Shown here piece after piece: positions 18,227 to 27,041 of a DNA stretch of 64,000 nucleotides. The position numbers and the translations under genes are program-made. Each line of letters begins with the position of its first letter. Position 1 is the first letter of the stretch. The notes beneath the pieces were generated by a model. It saw only the letters and a program-made list of their open reading frames with translations. It did no database searches and was not told where the DNA came from. This DNA is from Mycolicibacterium rhodesiae (GTDB lineage Bacteria; Actinomycetota; Actinomycetes; Mycobacteriales; Mycobacteriaceae). The stretch is from contig NZ_MVIH01000009.1 in assembly GCF_002086695.1 (NCBI RefSeq), positions 62,001-126,000 on the forward strand, read 5' to 3'.

Positions 18227-19345
18227 ATGACGTCGATCGCCGCCCACACCCGGCCCCGCGGCTGGGTGGACAACGCAATCCGCCTGATCGAGGCTGACAG
18301 CCGGCGCAGCGCCGACACCCACCTGCTGCGGTACCCGCTGCCGGCGTCGTGGAGCGGTGGCGTGGACATCGCGCTCTATCTCAAGGATGAATCGACGCAC
18401 ATCACCGGCAGCCTCAAACACCGGCTGGCCCGGTCGCTGTTTCTGTACGGGCTGTGCAATGGGTGGATCGGCGAACACACCACCGTGGTCGAGGCGTCCT
18501 CGGGATCGACGGCGGTGTCCGAGGCGTACTTCGCCGCGTTGTTGGGGCTGCCGTTCGTCGCCGTGATGACCGCCTCGACGAGCGCGTCGAAAGTGAAGTT
18601 GATCGAGGCGCAAGGCGGGCGTTGTCATTTCGTCGACGAACCCGGCGAGGTATACACGGAGGCCCAGCGGATCGCCGAGGAGACCGGCGGCCACTACCTG
18701 GACCAGTTCACCAACGCCGAGCGGGCCACCGACTGGCGGGGCAACAACAACATCGCCGAGTCGATCTACGACCAGATGAGTGCCGAACGCCATCCGATTC
18801 CGACGTGGATCGTGGTGGGCGCCGGCACCGGGGGCACCAGCGCCACGATCGGGCGCTATGTCCGGTATCGACGCCACGAAACGAAGTTGTGCGTGGTGGA
18901 CCCGGAGAACTCGGCGTTTTTCCCGTCCTACGCGCACGGCCATGACGTCGTCACCGCAGCGCCGTCCCGGATCGAGGGCATCGGCCGCCCGCGGGTTGAG
19001 CCGTCGTTCCTGCCGGAGATCGTCGACCGGATGGTGTGTGTTCCCGACGCCGCGTCGGTCGCGGCGGCCCACCACGTGTCGCGGGTCTTGGGACGTCGCG
19101 TCGGTCCGTCGACGGGAACGAACGTCTGGGGCGCGTTCGGCCTGCTGGCCGAGATGGTCGCAGCCGGGGTCGGTGGTTCGGTGGTCACCCTGATCGCCGA
19201 CAGCGGCGACCGCTATGCCGACACCTACTACGACGCCGACTGGTTAGCGGGTCACAACCTCAATCCCGGCGAGCACGCGGATGCGCTGGCCGAGTTCGAA
19301 CGCTCCTGCGGCTGGGTCTGGTCCGGCTCGTCGACGACGTCGTAA
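18227..19345 (+). CDS. cds1: PLP-dependent cysteine desulfhydrase Cds1 (Rv3684-like)
   Basis: 372 residues of the cysteine synthase/CBS fold. Features: the PLP lysine in ITGSLKHRLA (about residue 66), the Asn/Ser loop EASSGSTAVSEA and the phosphate loop GAGTGGTSAT. Rv3684 of M. tuberculosis converts cysteine to H2S, pyruvate and ammonia, so it links sulfur supply with redox and respiration. ATG 18227 fits the family start; longer in-frame starts overlap the preceding gene. The last 90 bases are overlapped on the other strand by a candidate small membrane protein gene. Confidence 0.9.
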   Translation: MTSIAAHTRPRGWVDNAIRLIEADSRRSADTHLLRYPLPASWSGGVDIALYLKDESTHITGSLKHRLARSLFLYGLCNGWIGEHTTVVEASSGSTAVSEAYFAALLGLPFVAVMTASTSASKVKLIEAQGGRCHFVDEPGEVYTEAQRIAEETGGHYLDQFTNAERATDWRGNNNIAESIYDQMSAERHPIPTWIVVGAGTGGTSATIGRYVRYRRHETKLCVVDPENSAFFPSYAHGHDVVTAAPSRIEGIGRPRVEPSFLPEIVDRMVCVPDAASVAAAHHVSRVLGRRVGPSTGTNVWGAFGLLAEMVAAGVGGSVVTLIADSGDRYADTYYDADWLAGHNLNPGEHADALAEFERSCGWVWSGSSTTS

Positions 19346-19422
19346 TCACCGGTCACCACCAGCCACAGCGCTGCGAGCAGGAAGAAACCCCCGTACACCA
19401 CGGCCCCCAAAGCGGTCATCAT
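19252..19422 (-). CDS. Candidate small membrane protein, antisense to the cds1 3' end
   Basis: A 56-codon frame from tandem ATGs (19422/19419) to TGA 19252-19254. The protein starts with a convincing membrane helix (ALGAVVYGGFFLLAALWLVV) followed by an acidic stretch (TGDYDVVDEPDQ) and a Gln/Ser-rich tail. Third codon positions are strongly G/C through the first 40 codons. AAAGGTGGGGCGG upstream could serve as ribosome site. Half of it lies antisense to cds1. It is known neither by name nor domain to me. Confidence 0.45.
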   Translation of the reverse strand: MMTALGAVVYGGFFLLAALWLVVTGDYDVVDEPDQTQPQERSNSASASACSPGLRL

Positions 19423-19585
19423 CCGCCCCACCTTTCGCTGCTCGGCGCATTTGTGTCGCCGTCAGTTTCCATAACGCCACCGACAAGTCAGATCCATCCC
19501 GCGACACGCCGTGAACTTCCCCGAAGGCTCGACAAGCCGTTTGGCTTCTCACCGGTCGCGTGCGATACGCTGTCGAGGCTTCACG

Positions 19586-19659
<74 letters not shown>

Positions 19660-19679
19660 CTCCAGTTGATGCAGCTAGT

Positions 19680-19709
19680 GGCCCTGATCCGGGTTTGCCG
19701 GTCAGGGCC
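19680..19709 (+). terminator. Terminator hairpin after tRNA-Pro
   Basis: GGCCCTGA (19680-19687) pairs with TCAGGGCC (19702-19709), followed by TCTTGCGT. It lies 20 bases after the tRNA end and before the convergent LysR gene stop at 19734. Confidence 0.6.
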
Positions 19710-19733
19710 TCTTGCGTAAACGGCGTAGGCGGG

Positions 19734-20609
19734 TCAGACCGTCTCACCCGCGCATGCCAGAGCGGCGGTCACAAACGCGTCGCGGACCGGATCGGCGACA
19801 GCAGCATCCCAGATCAGCGTGACGCCAGCGGGTGCGAGATCCTCGATGGGGACGACGCACACGTCAGGCCGCCGGTAGAACGCTGTCGCCGACCGCGGGA
19901 GGATCGCGAATCCTTCGTGTGCGGCGACGCGTTCGAGTTTCTCCTCCATGGTGGACGCAATGCGGTGAGCAGCGCGGCGGTGCTCGGGCATCGCGAGGGC
20001 GCACCACTCCGGTATCAGGGCCGGATCCTGCAGAGGGCGGTACGAGGCCAGCTCGGAGAGCCGCACCGACCGACGGCGGGCAAGGGGGTCGTCGGCGGGC
20101 AGCAGCGCGTCGCGCGGTTCCTCGAGGAGCGCCGCAGCCCCGAGCCCGCGGTGGTCGATGGGCTCGCGGGCGTAGACCACGTCGAGAGTGCGGTTACGCA
20201 CCGATTCGAGCTGTGCGGCCCAACCAATCGGGACCACCTCCGCACGGTGGGCCGGGTTTGCCGCTGCGAAGCTCCGCACGGCCGCGGTCGCCAACAGGCC
20301 CGGCATCACACCGACCCTGACGACTCGGGTGCTACTCGCAGCTCGAGTGAGCCTGTCCTGCAATGCCTTTGACTCTGACAGCAAGAAGCGCGCGTCCTGC
20401 AGCAATTGGCTGCCCGCATCAGTGAGTGTGGTACCTCGGGTGTCACGGATCAGCAGTCGGACGCCGAGTTCGTCCTCGAAGGCCCGAATCTGACGAGAAA
20501 GCACCGGCTGGGCGATGTGCAACCGGCGGGCGGCACGCCCGAAGTTCAGTTCCTCGGCCACCGCGACGAAGTACCGGAGCTTGCGCATGTCCAGGTCGGG
20601 ACCGCTCAT
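19734..20609 (-). CDS. LysR-family transcriptional regulator
   Basis: About 291 residues. N-terminal winged helix-turn-helix (LRYFVAVAEELNFGRAARRL, then AQPVLSRQIRAFEDELGVRL) and a C-terminal periplasmic-binding-like effector domain starting near VRVGVMPGLLATAAV. Start ATG 20609, with ATG 20588 as alternative. It is divergent from the SDR gene at 20680 with 70 bases between, the usual arrangement for a LysR regulator and its target. It lies outside the conserved M. tuberculosis gene order. Confidence 0.9.
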   Translation of the reverse strand: MSGPDLDMRKLRYFVAVAEELNFGRAARRLHIAQPVLSRQIRAFEDELGVRLLIRDTRGTTLTDAGSQLLQDARFLLSESKALQDRLTRAASSTRVVRVGVMPGLLATAAVRSFAAANPAHRAEVVPIGWAAQLESVRNRTLDVVYAREPIDHRGLGAAALLEEPRDALLPADDPLARRRSVRLSELASYRPLQDPALIPEWCALAMPEHRRAAHRIASTMEEKLERVAAHEGFAILPRSATAFYRRPDVCVVPIEDLAPAGVTLIWDAAVADPVRDAFVTAALACAGETV

Positions 20610-20679
20610 ACCCCGAGGGTATCGCCCGGCGACGAAGAGAGTCTTGGACGTGCGCAGTCGCGCGGCGGACCGTTGAGTC

Positions 20680-21396
20680 ATGAGCCTGAAGAACACCAAC
20701 GTCCTCGTCATCGGCGGCACCTCCGGTATCGGCCTCGGCGTGGCACATGCCGTGGCCGACCGCGGCGGCACCCCTTATGTCGCGTCTCGCCATCAAGCCG
20801 GCGTCGACCGTGCGCTGGCCGAATTGCCCGACGGAGCGCGCGGGGCCACCGTCGACCTCACGGACCCCTCGGCCCTCGACCGGCTCGCCGCCGATGTCGG
20901 CGACCTTGACCATCTGGTGTACACGGCGGGCGAATCACTCGAATTGCTTCCGCTCGCAGACCTCACGCCGGCGGTCGTCAACGGCTTCCTGCAAACTCGG
21001 TTCGTCGGTGCTTTGAGCGCGGCGCGGGTATTCGGCCCTCGACTGCGCAGTGGCGGCTCGATCACCTTGACCAGTGGCACGGCAGCGTGGAACCCCGGCT
21101 ACGGGCCGCTCCCATCCAGTCTGTGCGGAGCGATGAACGCATTGACCACCGCGCTCGCGGTCGAACTCGCCCCGGTCCGGGTCAACGCGGTCGCACCGGG
21201 GATGATCCGCACCCCGCTGTGGGATGAGATGGCGCAGGCCGATCGAACCGCGCTCTTCGACCAAGAGGCGCAACGGATTCCATTGGGTCGCATCGGTGAG
21301 GTGGACGACGCGGTGCTCGCCTACGTCTACTGCATGGAGCAGACGTTCGGCACCGGCACCGTCATCACGGTGGAGGGCGGTTCGCTGCTGGTCTGA
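20680..21396 (+). CDS. Short-chain dehydrogenase-like protein lacking the Tyr/Lys catalytic pair
   Basis: 238 residues with the Rossmann motif GGTSGIG (12-18), a C-terminal substrate loop and LAVELAPVRVNAVAPG. The Ser of the triad is present in TLTSGTAAW, but at +13 and +17, where Tyr and Lys are expected, the sequence reads P and C (PSSLCGAMNAL). This divergent form occurs in some SDR proteins next to LysR or TetR genes. It may be non-catalytic or use other residues. Likely controlled by the divergent LysR protein. Confidence 0.85.
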   Translation: MSLKNTNVLVIGGTSGIGLGVAHAVADRGGTPYVASRHQAGVDRALAELPDGARGATVDLTDPSALDRLAADVGDLDHLVYTAGESLELLPLADLTPAVVNGFLQTRFVGALSAARVFGPRLRSGGSITLTSGTAAWNPGYGPLPSSLCGAMNALTTALAVELAPVRVNAVAPGMIRTPLWDEMAQADRTALFDQEAQRIPLGRIGEVDDAVLAYVYCMEQTFGTGTVITVEGGSLLV

Positions 21397-21414
21397 CGCA
21401 CCGCTCGTCGGAAA

Positions 21415-22806
21415 CTACAGGCCCAGCGATTGATAGATCCCGGCCCGCTCCCGGTAGGCGTCCGGCAGCGGCGCGAAGATCGTCCAGTCGTGGAACTGGC
21501 CCTTTCGCAACACGAACGTGAAGTCCGCGCCGGCCGCCGTCGCCTTGTCACGCAACCGCAGCGCCTGCTGGGTCAGCAGATCGCGTGAGCTCGAGTAGAC
21601 CGTGGTCGGCGGCAGTCCGGCCAGCGAGCCGAAGATAGGGCTGACGACGGGATCGTTCGCGGCGAGATCGCCCGCCCACGTCAGAAGGTTGTTGTCGTGC
21701 CCGTCGTGGGGATTGCCCAGCAGCGGGTCGTCCACCGGATTGGGGAACGTGTCGCTGAGATCGAGCGCCGGGGCCATCAGTACGAGGCGATGCGGCTGGG
21801 TGCCGTTGCGCTTGACGATCTCCTGCAGCGCGGCCAACGCTATGGTGCCACCGGCCGAGTCGCCCATCACGCTCACATTGTCCGCGCCGTGCGCGGCGAT
21901 CTGCGCGCCGATGAAGTCGGCCATCACCGGGATGTCGGTTGCCGCAGTGCCAACGGGCGCAAGGGTATACAGCGGGACCACGATCGTGGCGTGCGTGTCG
22001 CGGGCCATGTCGGTGTAGGTCCACCAGTGGAAGATGCTGATCTGGCCGATGAACGAGCCACCGTGGATGGCCACCACGTACTGTCCGCTCGGATCGCGCG
22101 GGGTGAGCGTCCACACCGCCATGCCTTCGTATTCCGTCTTCTGCGCCGTGATCCCGGACAGCAGGAAGAAGTCCGGCTTGCCGTCGGTGAAGAACGGAAT
22201 CTGCGCGCTGGTTCCGCTCAGACTGAAGGGCAGATTGAAGGTCTTGGTCACGAAATTGATGGCGCGAAGGCCGGCGACCACCGCGCGCTGGAAAATCGTG
22301 GGCGGCGGACCGCTGTACAGACTCTCGTCGACGGGCGGCGCCTCAGCGGGCAGCGCCGCTGCCTTCGCGGTCACTCTGGCCGACGATGCATGTGCGACGG
22401 CATCGTTGGCGGGTTTGACCACCAAAGACGTTGTGGCAGCTGGCTTTACCGTCGTATACGCAGCCGATACCGTGTCCTGGCTTTCACGCCGGGTGGCGCC
22501 GAGAACCGAGAGTGCGACCGCCACGACGTTGGGGGCCTTGGGCGCGGGGTCTGTGGGCGTAATCCGCACCGGATTCGAAACCACGGACAGTGCTTGCGAT
22601 TTCGTCGCCGGACGAGGCTTCTGTCGCGCGCTGGACGCGGAGCCGGCTGAGGCGTTCTTGGTCGACGACGCCGCCGACGGGTGCCCGTTCGACGTGGATC
22701 CGGTGTCCGCCCACGCGACGCCCTGAGCAGCAAGCGCTATGCCCGCACCCACCCCGAGGGCAGCGGCAAGCCCACCGATTCGTCCGACGAACACGCCTGC
22801 TGCCAT
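21415..22806 (-). CDS. Exported alpha/beta hydrolase of the hormone-sensitive-lipase (fold-3) type
   Basis: 463 residues. A signal peptide (membrane segment about 8-30, cut near AWA-DT) is followed by a 100-residue Ser/Ala/Lys-rich disordered stretch, then a lipase domain with the oxyanion motif HGGSF, the nucleophile motif GDSAGG and a C-terminal GQFHDW with the likely His. ATG 22806 has GGGAGG upstream. It probably cleaves an ester outside the cell; substrate unknown. The long low-complexity linker resembles mycobacterial surface esterases of the Lip group. Confidence 0.88.
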   Translation of the reverse strand: MAAGVFVGRIGGLAAALGVGAGIALAAQGVAWADTGSTSNGHPSAASSTKNASAGSASSARQKPRPATKSQALSVVSNPVRITPTDPAPKAPNVVAVALSVLGATRRESQDTVSAAYTTVKPAATTSLVVKPANDAVAHASSARVTAKAAALPAEAPPVDESLYSGPPPTIFQRAVVAGLRAINFVTKTFNLPFSLSGTSAQIPFFTDGKPDFFLLSGITAQKTEYEGMAVWTLTPRDPSGQYVVAIHGGSFIGQISIFHWWTYTDMARDTHATIVVPLYTLAPVGTAATDIPVMADFIGAQIAAHGADNVSVMGDSAGGTIALAALQEIVKRNGTQPHRLVLMAPALDLSDTFPNPVDDPLLGNPHDGHDNNLLTWAGDLAANDPVVSPIFGSLAGLPPTTVYSSSRDLLTQQALRLRDKATAAGADFTFVLRKGQFHDWTIFAPLPDAYRERAGIYQSLGL

Positions 22807-22924
22807 GGCCCGACCTCCCGACGACGCTGTGGTAGGCCGAACGTAGCAGGAGCGCCGTGGTCGCAAAGCGATTTATCGACGTGCCAAGTGATGCGGCGTA
22901 CGGCCCAACCTCAACGGCTACGCG

Positions 22925-23656
22925 TCAGAACGGCGGCGGCGGTAACCCCGGCGGCGGAGGCAGCGGGGGCGGGCCGGGCAGCGGTGGCGAGCCCGGCAGG
23001 AACGGAATCCACGGCGGCGGCGGCAGCGCGGGCGGCGGCGGCAGCGGCGGCGGTCCGATCGCGGGCGGCGGAGGCAGCGGGCCGAGCGCCGGCGGCGGTG
23101 GCAGCGCGGGAGCCGCCGGAGGCGGAGGCAACACCGGAGCCGCCGGCAATGCGGCAACCGCGGGCGGCGGTGGCAGCGCGGGGGCCGCCGGAGGCGGAGG
23201 CAGGACCGGAGCTGCCGGCAGCGTAGCTGCCGCCGGAACTGCGGCTACCGCCGGAACGGCAGCCGCCGCCGGAACCGCAGCCGCCGCCGGAACCGCCGCG
23301 CCAGTCAAGGCCGCGAGCGGGTTTCCATTCTGGAATGCGGAGAACACCAGCGCCGAGCCCACACTGCCGGCCACAGCGGTAGTACCACCGATCGCACCAT
23401 TGGCGATCGGTACCCCGATGGCGAGCCCGACATTTTGCGCGGCCTGGTCCTGGGCCGTCTGACGGGCCTCGTCCACCGACCGACCGATGGTGTTGTTATA
23501 CGTGCTCGTCAAGCTGTCGAGGTACGTCTGCAGATCCGACCCCTGATCGGTCGGCGCACTGGGGGCGGCAGCGCCCGTTCCCCCCGCCGCAAACAACGCC
23601 CCTAGCGACAACGACGTCGCAGCCACCGCCTGAAGCGATGTATGACGAAGGCTCAT
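22925..23656 (-). CDS. Exported Ala/Pro-repeat protein
   Basis: 243 residues. A signal peptide (about 1-30, ends GTGAAAPSA) is followed by a helical domain (about 35-110, with DLQTYLDSLTSTYNNTIG) and a C-terminal half made of AAVP-type then poly-Pro blocks (LPPPPA repeats) of about 120 residues, ending in PPPPF. ATG 23656 has a GAAGGGGG ribosome site. No catalytic motif. Similar low-complexity tails in mycobacterial cell-wall proteins are wall-spanning or adhesive; here that is an inference. Confidence 0.75.
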   Translation of the reverse strand: MSLRHTSLQAVAATSLSLGALFAAGGTGAAAPSAPTDQGSDLQTYLDSLTSTYNNTIGRSVDEARQTAQDQAAQNVGLAIGVPIANGAIGGTTAVAGSVGSALVFSAFQNGNPLAALTGAAVPAAAAVPAAAAVPAVAAVPAAATLPAAPVLPPPPAAPALPPPPAVAALPAAPVLPPPPAAPALPPPPALGPLPPPPAIGPPPLPPPPALPPPPWIPFLPGSPPLPGPPPLPPPPGLPPPPF

Positions 23657-23796
23657 ATGGGCCCCCTTCCTGATGGCGCCATAGTATCGGGCCGGGCGAC
23701 AAACCGACACTTACGATTTTCTAAGCTAATGAAAATCCGGCCAGCAACGCGGCAAAGCCTCAGTTCAGGTAGCTGAGCGCCGTCATAGCCCGAGGC

Positions 23797-25467
23797 TCAC
23801 AGTGCCGCTGCGGCCGCCCTACCCGCGGCGCGACCGGAAAACAGGCAGCCTCCGAGGAACGTTCCCTCCAGCGCGTTGTAGCCGTGCACGCCACCGCCAC
23901 CGAACCCGGCAACCTCCCCAGCCGCATACAGACCGTCGATCGGCCTGCCGTCCATTCCCATCGCTCGCGACGACAGATCGGTCTGAATCCCGCCGAGCGT
24001 TTTTCGGGTCAGAATGTGCAGCTTCACCCCGATCAGCGGCCCCGCAGCCGGATCGAGAATCCGATGCGGCGCCGCGGTCCTACCGATGCGGTCCCCGATG
24101 TAGCGGCGAGAGTTGCGAATACCTTGTATCTGAGCGTCTTTGGAGTACGGATTCGCCATCTGCAGATCGCGCGCCTCGATCTGTCGGCGAATCAGCCCGG
24201 CATCCAGCAACGGGTCGTCGGTCAGCGCGTTCATCTTCGCCACAAGTTCGTCGAGACCGTCGGCCACCGCGAAGTCCGCTCCGTTGCGCTTGAAGGCCTC
24301 AACCGGCGCCGGCGCACCCTTGCTGAACAACCGCTCCTTGAGGAAACCCGCGCGGTCCTTGCTGGTGATGTCGGGGTTCTGCTCGGAGCCCGACAGGGCG
24401 AACTCCCGCTCGATCATCTTCTGAGTCAGGATGAACCAGCTGTGGTCGTACCCGGCGATCTCCGGGGTGGTGCGCAGATAGCGCAGCGTGCCGAGGGTGT
24501 CGTAGCCGGGCAGGTACGGCTGGGGCAGCCGCCGGCCCAGTGCGTCGAACCACATCGACGACGGTCCCGGCAGGATCCGGATGGCATGCTTCGGCCAGAT
24601 CGGATCCCAGTTCTGGACACCTTCGGTGTAGTGCCACATCCGGTCCCGGTTGACCAGGCGCACCCCGGAGCCGGCGGCGATGTCGAGCATCCGTCCGTCG
24701 ACGTAGGCCGGCACGCCGGTGATCATCGAGGTGGGCGGTGTGCCCATCCGCTGCGGCCAGTAGCGCCGGACGATGTCGTGGTTCCCGCCGATGCCACCGG
24801 TGGTGACGATCACCGCCTGAGCCTGGAATTCGAAGTCCCCCAAGCGGTCCCGGTTCGACGGTGCGCCGCGCGGGGAATCGTCGGGGGCCAGCACCGTTCC
24901 CCGCACGCCGGCCGCGGCCCCATCTGCGATCACCAGTTCGTCGACCCGGTGCCGGTGCCGGAAGGTCACCAGGACGCGCTCGGCGGCGGCCAGCGCGGAG
25001 TTGACGAACGGCTCGACCACGCCGGTGCCGGTGCCCCAGGCGACGTGGAAGCGTGGCACCGAGTTGCCGTGCCCGTCGGCACGCAGGTCACCCCGCTCGG
25101 CCCAGCCAACGGTCGGCAGGAATTTGATGCCGTGCCCGAGCAGCCAGGACCGCTTTTCCCCGGCAGCGAAGTCGACATAGGCGCGGGCCCACCGCACCGC
25201 CCAGCTGTCCTCGTCGTCGACCCGGTCGAACTGCGCACTGCCGGACCAGTCACCCCAGGCGAGTTCGACGCTGTCCTTGACACCCAGCCTGCGCTGCTCG
25301 GGAGTGTCGACCAAGAACAACCCACCGAACGACCAGAACGCCTGACCGCCGAGGTTGGCCTTGTTCTCCTGGTCGAGCAGCAGCACCTTCTTACCGCGGC
25401 TGGTCAGCTCGTGGGTGGCGACCAGACCGGCCAGGCCGGCGCCGATCACGATGACGTCTGCGTCCAT
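23797..25467 (-). CDS. FAD-binding dehydrogenase (Rv0785-like, fumarate-reductase/ketosteroid-dehydrogenase superfamily)
   Basis: 556 residues. N-terminal ADP-binding motif VIVIGAGLAGLVA (5-17) with the acidic residue of the second strand (LLLDQE), and the C-terminal FAD contacts GLYAAGEVAGFGGGG and GTFLGGCLFSGRAAG. The domain order is that of the FAD-binding-2 family (succinate dehydrogenase, 3-ketosteroid delta1-dehydrogenase). Overall it resembles M. tuberculosis Rv0785, annotated only as an FAD-binding dehydrogenase. ATG 25467 directly precedes the Rossmann strand. Divergent small gene at 25513. Substrate unknown. Confidence 0.88.
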   Translation of the reverse strand: MDADVIVIGAGLAGLVATHELTSRGKKVLLLDQENKANLGGQAFWSFGGLFLVDTPEQRRLGVKDSVELAWGDWSGSAQFDRVDDEDSWAVRWARAYVDFAAGEKRSWLLGHGIKFLPTVGWAERGDLRADGHGNSVPRFHVAWGTGTGVVEPFVNSALAAAERVLVTFRHRHRVDELVIADGAAAGVRGTVLAPDDSPRGAPSNRDRLGDFEFQAQAVIVTTGGIGGNHDIVRRYWPQRMGTPPTSMITGVPAYVDGRMLDIAAGSGVRLVNRDRMWHYTEGVQNWDPIWPKHAIRILPGPSSMWFDALGRRLPQPYLPGYDTLGTLRYLRTTPEIAGYDHSWFILTQKMIEREFALSGSEQNPDITSKDRAGFLKERLFSKGAPAPVEAFKRNGADFAVADGLDELVAKMNALTDDPLLDAGLIRRQIEARDLQMANPYSKDAQIQGIRNSRRYIGDRIGRTAAPHRILDPAAGPLIGVKLHILTRKTLGGIQTDLSSRAMGMDGRPIDGLYAAGEVAGFGGGGVHGYNALEGTFLGGCLFSGRAAGRAAAAAL

Positions 25468-25512
25468 TTGATCTGAGCCCTTCGGTGTTGGGACGACGAT
25501 TATCGTCCCCCC

Positions 25513-25782
25513 ATGACGGAAATCAGTTTCGATCGGTGGTACCGGCCACTGGCTGCTCCGCTGGGCCTCGGCCCCGGCCGCTGCGACGTGTCGATCGCCG
25601 CCGGCACTTTGCACGTGTCGATGGGCTGGGGTTTCTCGGCCGACATTCCCCCGGCTCAGGCCCGGGTGGTCGGAGTGCCGACCACCCTGCGGTCGTTACT
25701 CGTCAGCGTCACCGACCCCGACGCTCTAATTCCGCTTGCTCGCACAAGTAAAACCGCAACTAAAGTGACAGACGGGGTTTAG
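25513..25782 (+). CDS. Small conserved protein, possibly an internally deleted family member
   Basis: 89 residues beginning MTEISFDRWYRPLAAPLG. The blocks CDVSIAAGTLHVSMGWGF and VGVPTTLRSLLVSVTDPDALI match the first and last parts of a mycobacterial family of roughly 130 residues as I remember it (LHVxMGW-F-A-IP ... GFPVxLRxLxVSVxDPDxLI), but the middle block (around WLVNGS) is missing, with the two parts joined in frame at DIPPAQARV. It is divergent from the FAD dehydrogenase with 45 bases between. Function unknown. Confidence 0.6.
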   Translation: MTEISFDRWYRPLAAPLGLGPGRCDVSIAAGTLHVSMGWGFSADIPPAQARVVGVPTTLRSLLVSVTDPDALIPLARTSKTATKVTDGV

Positions 25783-25811
25783 CTCCTCGCCCGTGTGGGG
25801 ACAAGCTTTGG

Positions 25812-26834
25812 GTGACGCTTGCCCCCATCCTTGTAGAGCCGCGCCTGCCCGAAGCTCGTGGCCCCGTGTCCATGGCTGTCCTCGAGCTTCTGACCAAGCG
25901 TGCGCCTCGCAATCATCTGCAGCCGATCGAAGCATCGCTGCATGACTCGGATCCCTACGGCATCGACGTCCAGCTCGCGCTCTACGTCTGCTATGAACTG
26001 CACTACCGCGGCTTCGCCGGCGTCGACCCGGGCTGGGAGTGGAACCCGGGATTGCTGCATCTGCGCGCCCAACTCGAAGAGACTTTCCTGAGTGCTGTTC
26101 AGCGTGATGTCGGCGACATCAGCGCCGAGGACACGGCTGAGGCCGAGATGGCGAAGCTGACGATCGAACCCGTCGACGGCACCGGCCCGTCCTACTTCCT
26201 GCGCAGCGAGGGCACCTGGGAGCAGATGCAGGAGTACTTCGTGCATCGCTCGCTCTATCACCTCAAGGAGGGCGACCCGCACGCGTGGGCCATCCCCCGG
26301 TTGACCGGCCTGGCCAAGGCCGCGTTCGTGGCCATCGAGTTCGATGAATTCGGCGGCGGCAGAAGCGATCACGTACACCAGCAGCTCTTCGCCGACCTGA
26401 TGGTGGCTGCCGAACTGGACGCGACCTACCTCGCCTACATCGATGCGGTGCCCGCCGAGGCGCTGGCCGTGGTGAACCTGATGTCGATGTTCGGCCTGCA
26501 CCGTGCGTACCGGGGCGCCGCCATCGGACACTTCGCCTCCACCGAGATCACCTCGTCGCCAGGGTCACGCCGACTGGTCGACGCCATGGAGCGCATGGGT
26601 GCGCCCGAGCCATGCGCGCGGTTCTACCGCGAGCATGTGGAGGCCGACGCCGTTCATGAGCAGGTGGTTCGCACCGACGTCGTCGGCGATCTGGTGACCC
26701 GAGAGCCGGCACTGGACCGGGACGTCATCTTCGGGATCCGGGCCCACCTGATGGTGGAAGACCGACTCGCCGATCACCTGATGCGGTGCTGGACCAATGG
26801 CCGTAGCTCGCTACGCCGGCCGCTGACCAGCTGA
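25812..26834 (+). CDS. Iron-containing redox enzyme family protein (haem-oxygenase-like fold)
   Basis: 340 residues, all-alpha. Likely metal ligands lie in helices such as YVCYELHYRGFAG, MQEYFVHRSLYHLKE, FVAIEFDEFGGG and REHVEADAVHEQ, with the Glu/His spacing of haem-oxygenase-like diiron oxidases (HDO group). Such enzymes oxidise small substrates with an Fe2 centre. GTG 25812 is the likely start. Its last 24 bases overlap the convergent CDGSH gene. The trio with the CDGSH and HemK2-like genes recurs together in actinobacteria (from memory), suggesting one pathway. Confidence 0.85.
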   Translation: MTLAPILVEPRLPEARGPVSMAVLELLTKRAPRNHLQPIEASLHDSDPYGIDVQLALYVCYELHYRGFAGVDPGWEWNPGLLHLRAQLEETFLSAVQRDVGDISAEDTAEAEMAKLTIEPVDGTGPSYFLRSEGTWEQMQEYFVHRSLYHLKEGDPHAWAIPRLTGLAKAAFVAIEFDEFGGGRSDHVHQQLFADLMVAAELDATYLAYIDAVPAEALAVVNLMSMFGLHRAYRGAAIGHFASTEITSSPGSRRLVDAMERMGAPEPCARFYREHVEADAVHEQVVRTDVVGDLVTREPALDRDVIFGIRAHLMVEDRLADHLMRCWTNGRSSLRRPLTS

Positions 26835-27041
26835 CGATTCGCCGTCGCCGGTACGCCGGCGACGGCGATGACTGGTATCGCACAGCGGATAAGTCTTGCT
26901 GCGCTTACACATACAGATAGCGACCATGAAGCGGTCGGACTCGACGACGGAGCCGTCGGGCATCTCGATCCGCACCGGCCCCTGCACCATCATGGGGCCG
27001 CCGCTGACGATCCGGACCACCCGGGGCGCGTCGTCGCTCAC
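26811..27041 (-). CDS. CDGSH iron-sulfur domain protein
   Basis: 76 residues. The cluster motif C-x-C-x8-P-x-C-D-x-S-H is seen in CMCKRSKTYPLCDTSH, with three Cys and one His ligands to a 2Fe-2S centre; the usual Gly of CDGSH is Thr. A basic RRRRR stretch and disordered tail follow. GTG 27041 overlaps the stop of the upstream methyltransferase gene by four bases. MitoNEET-type proteins transfer electrons or clusters, here probably for the neighbouring iron-redox enzyme. Confidence 0.9.
   Translation of the reverse strand: MSDDAPRVVRIVSGGPMMVQGPVRIEMPDGSVVESDRFMVAICMCKRSKTYPLCDTSHRRRRRTGDGESSAGQRPA

Noticed and set aside
23884..25476. A 530-codon open frame on the plus strand
   Set aside because: It is exactly antisense to the FAD dehydrogenase, whose motifs and codon bias are strong. 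The frame is a by-product of high GC.
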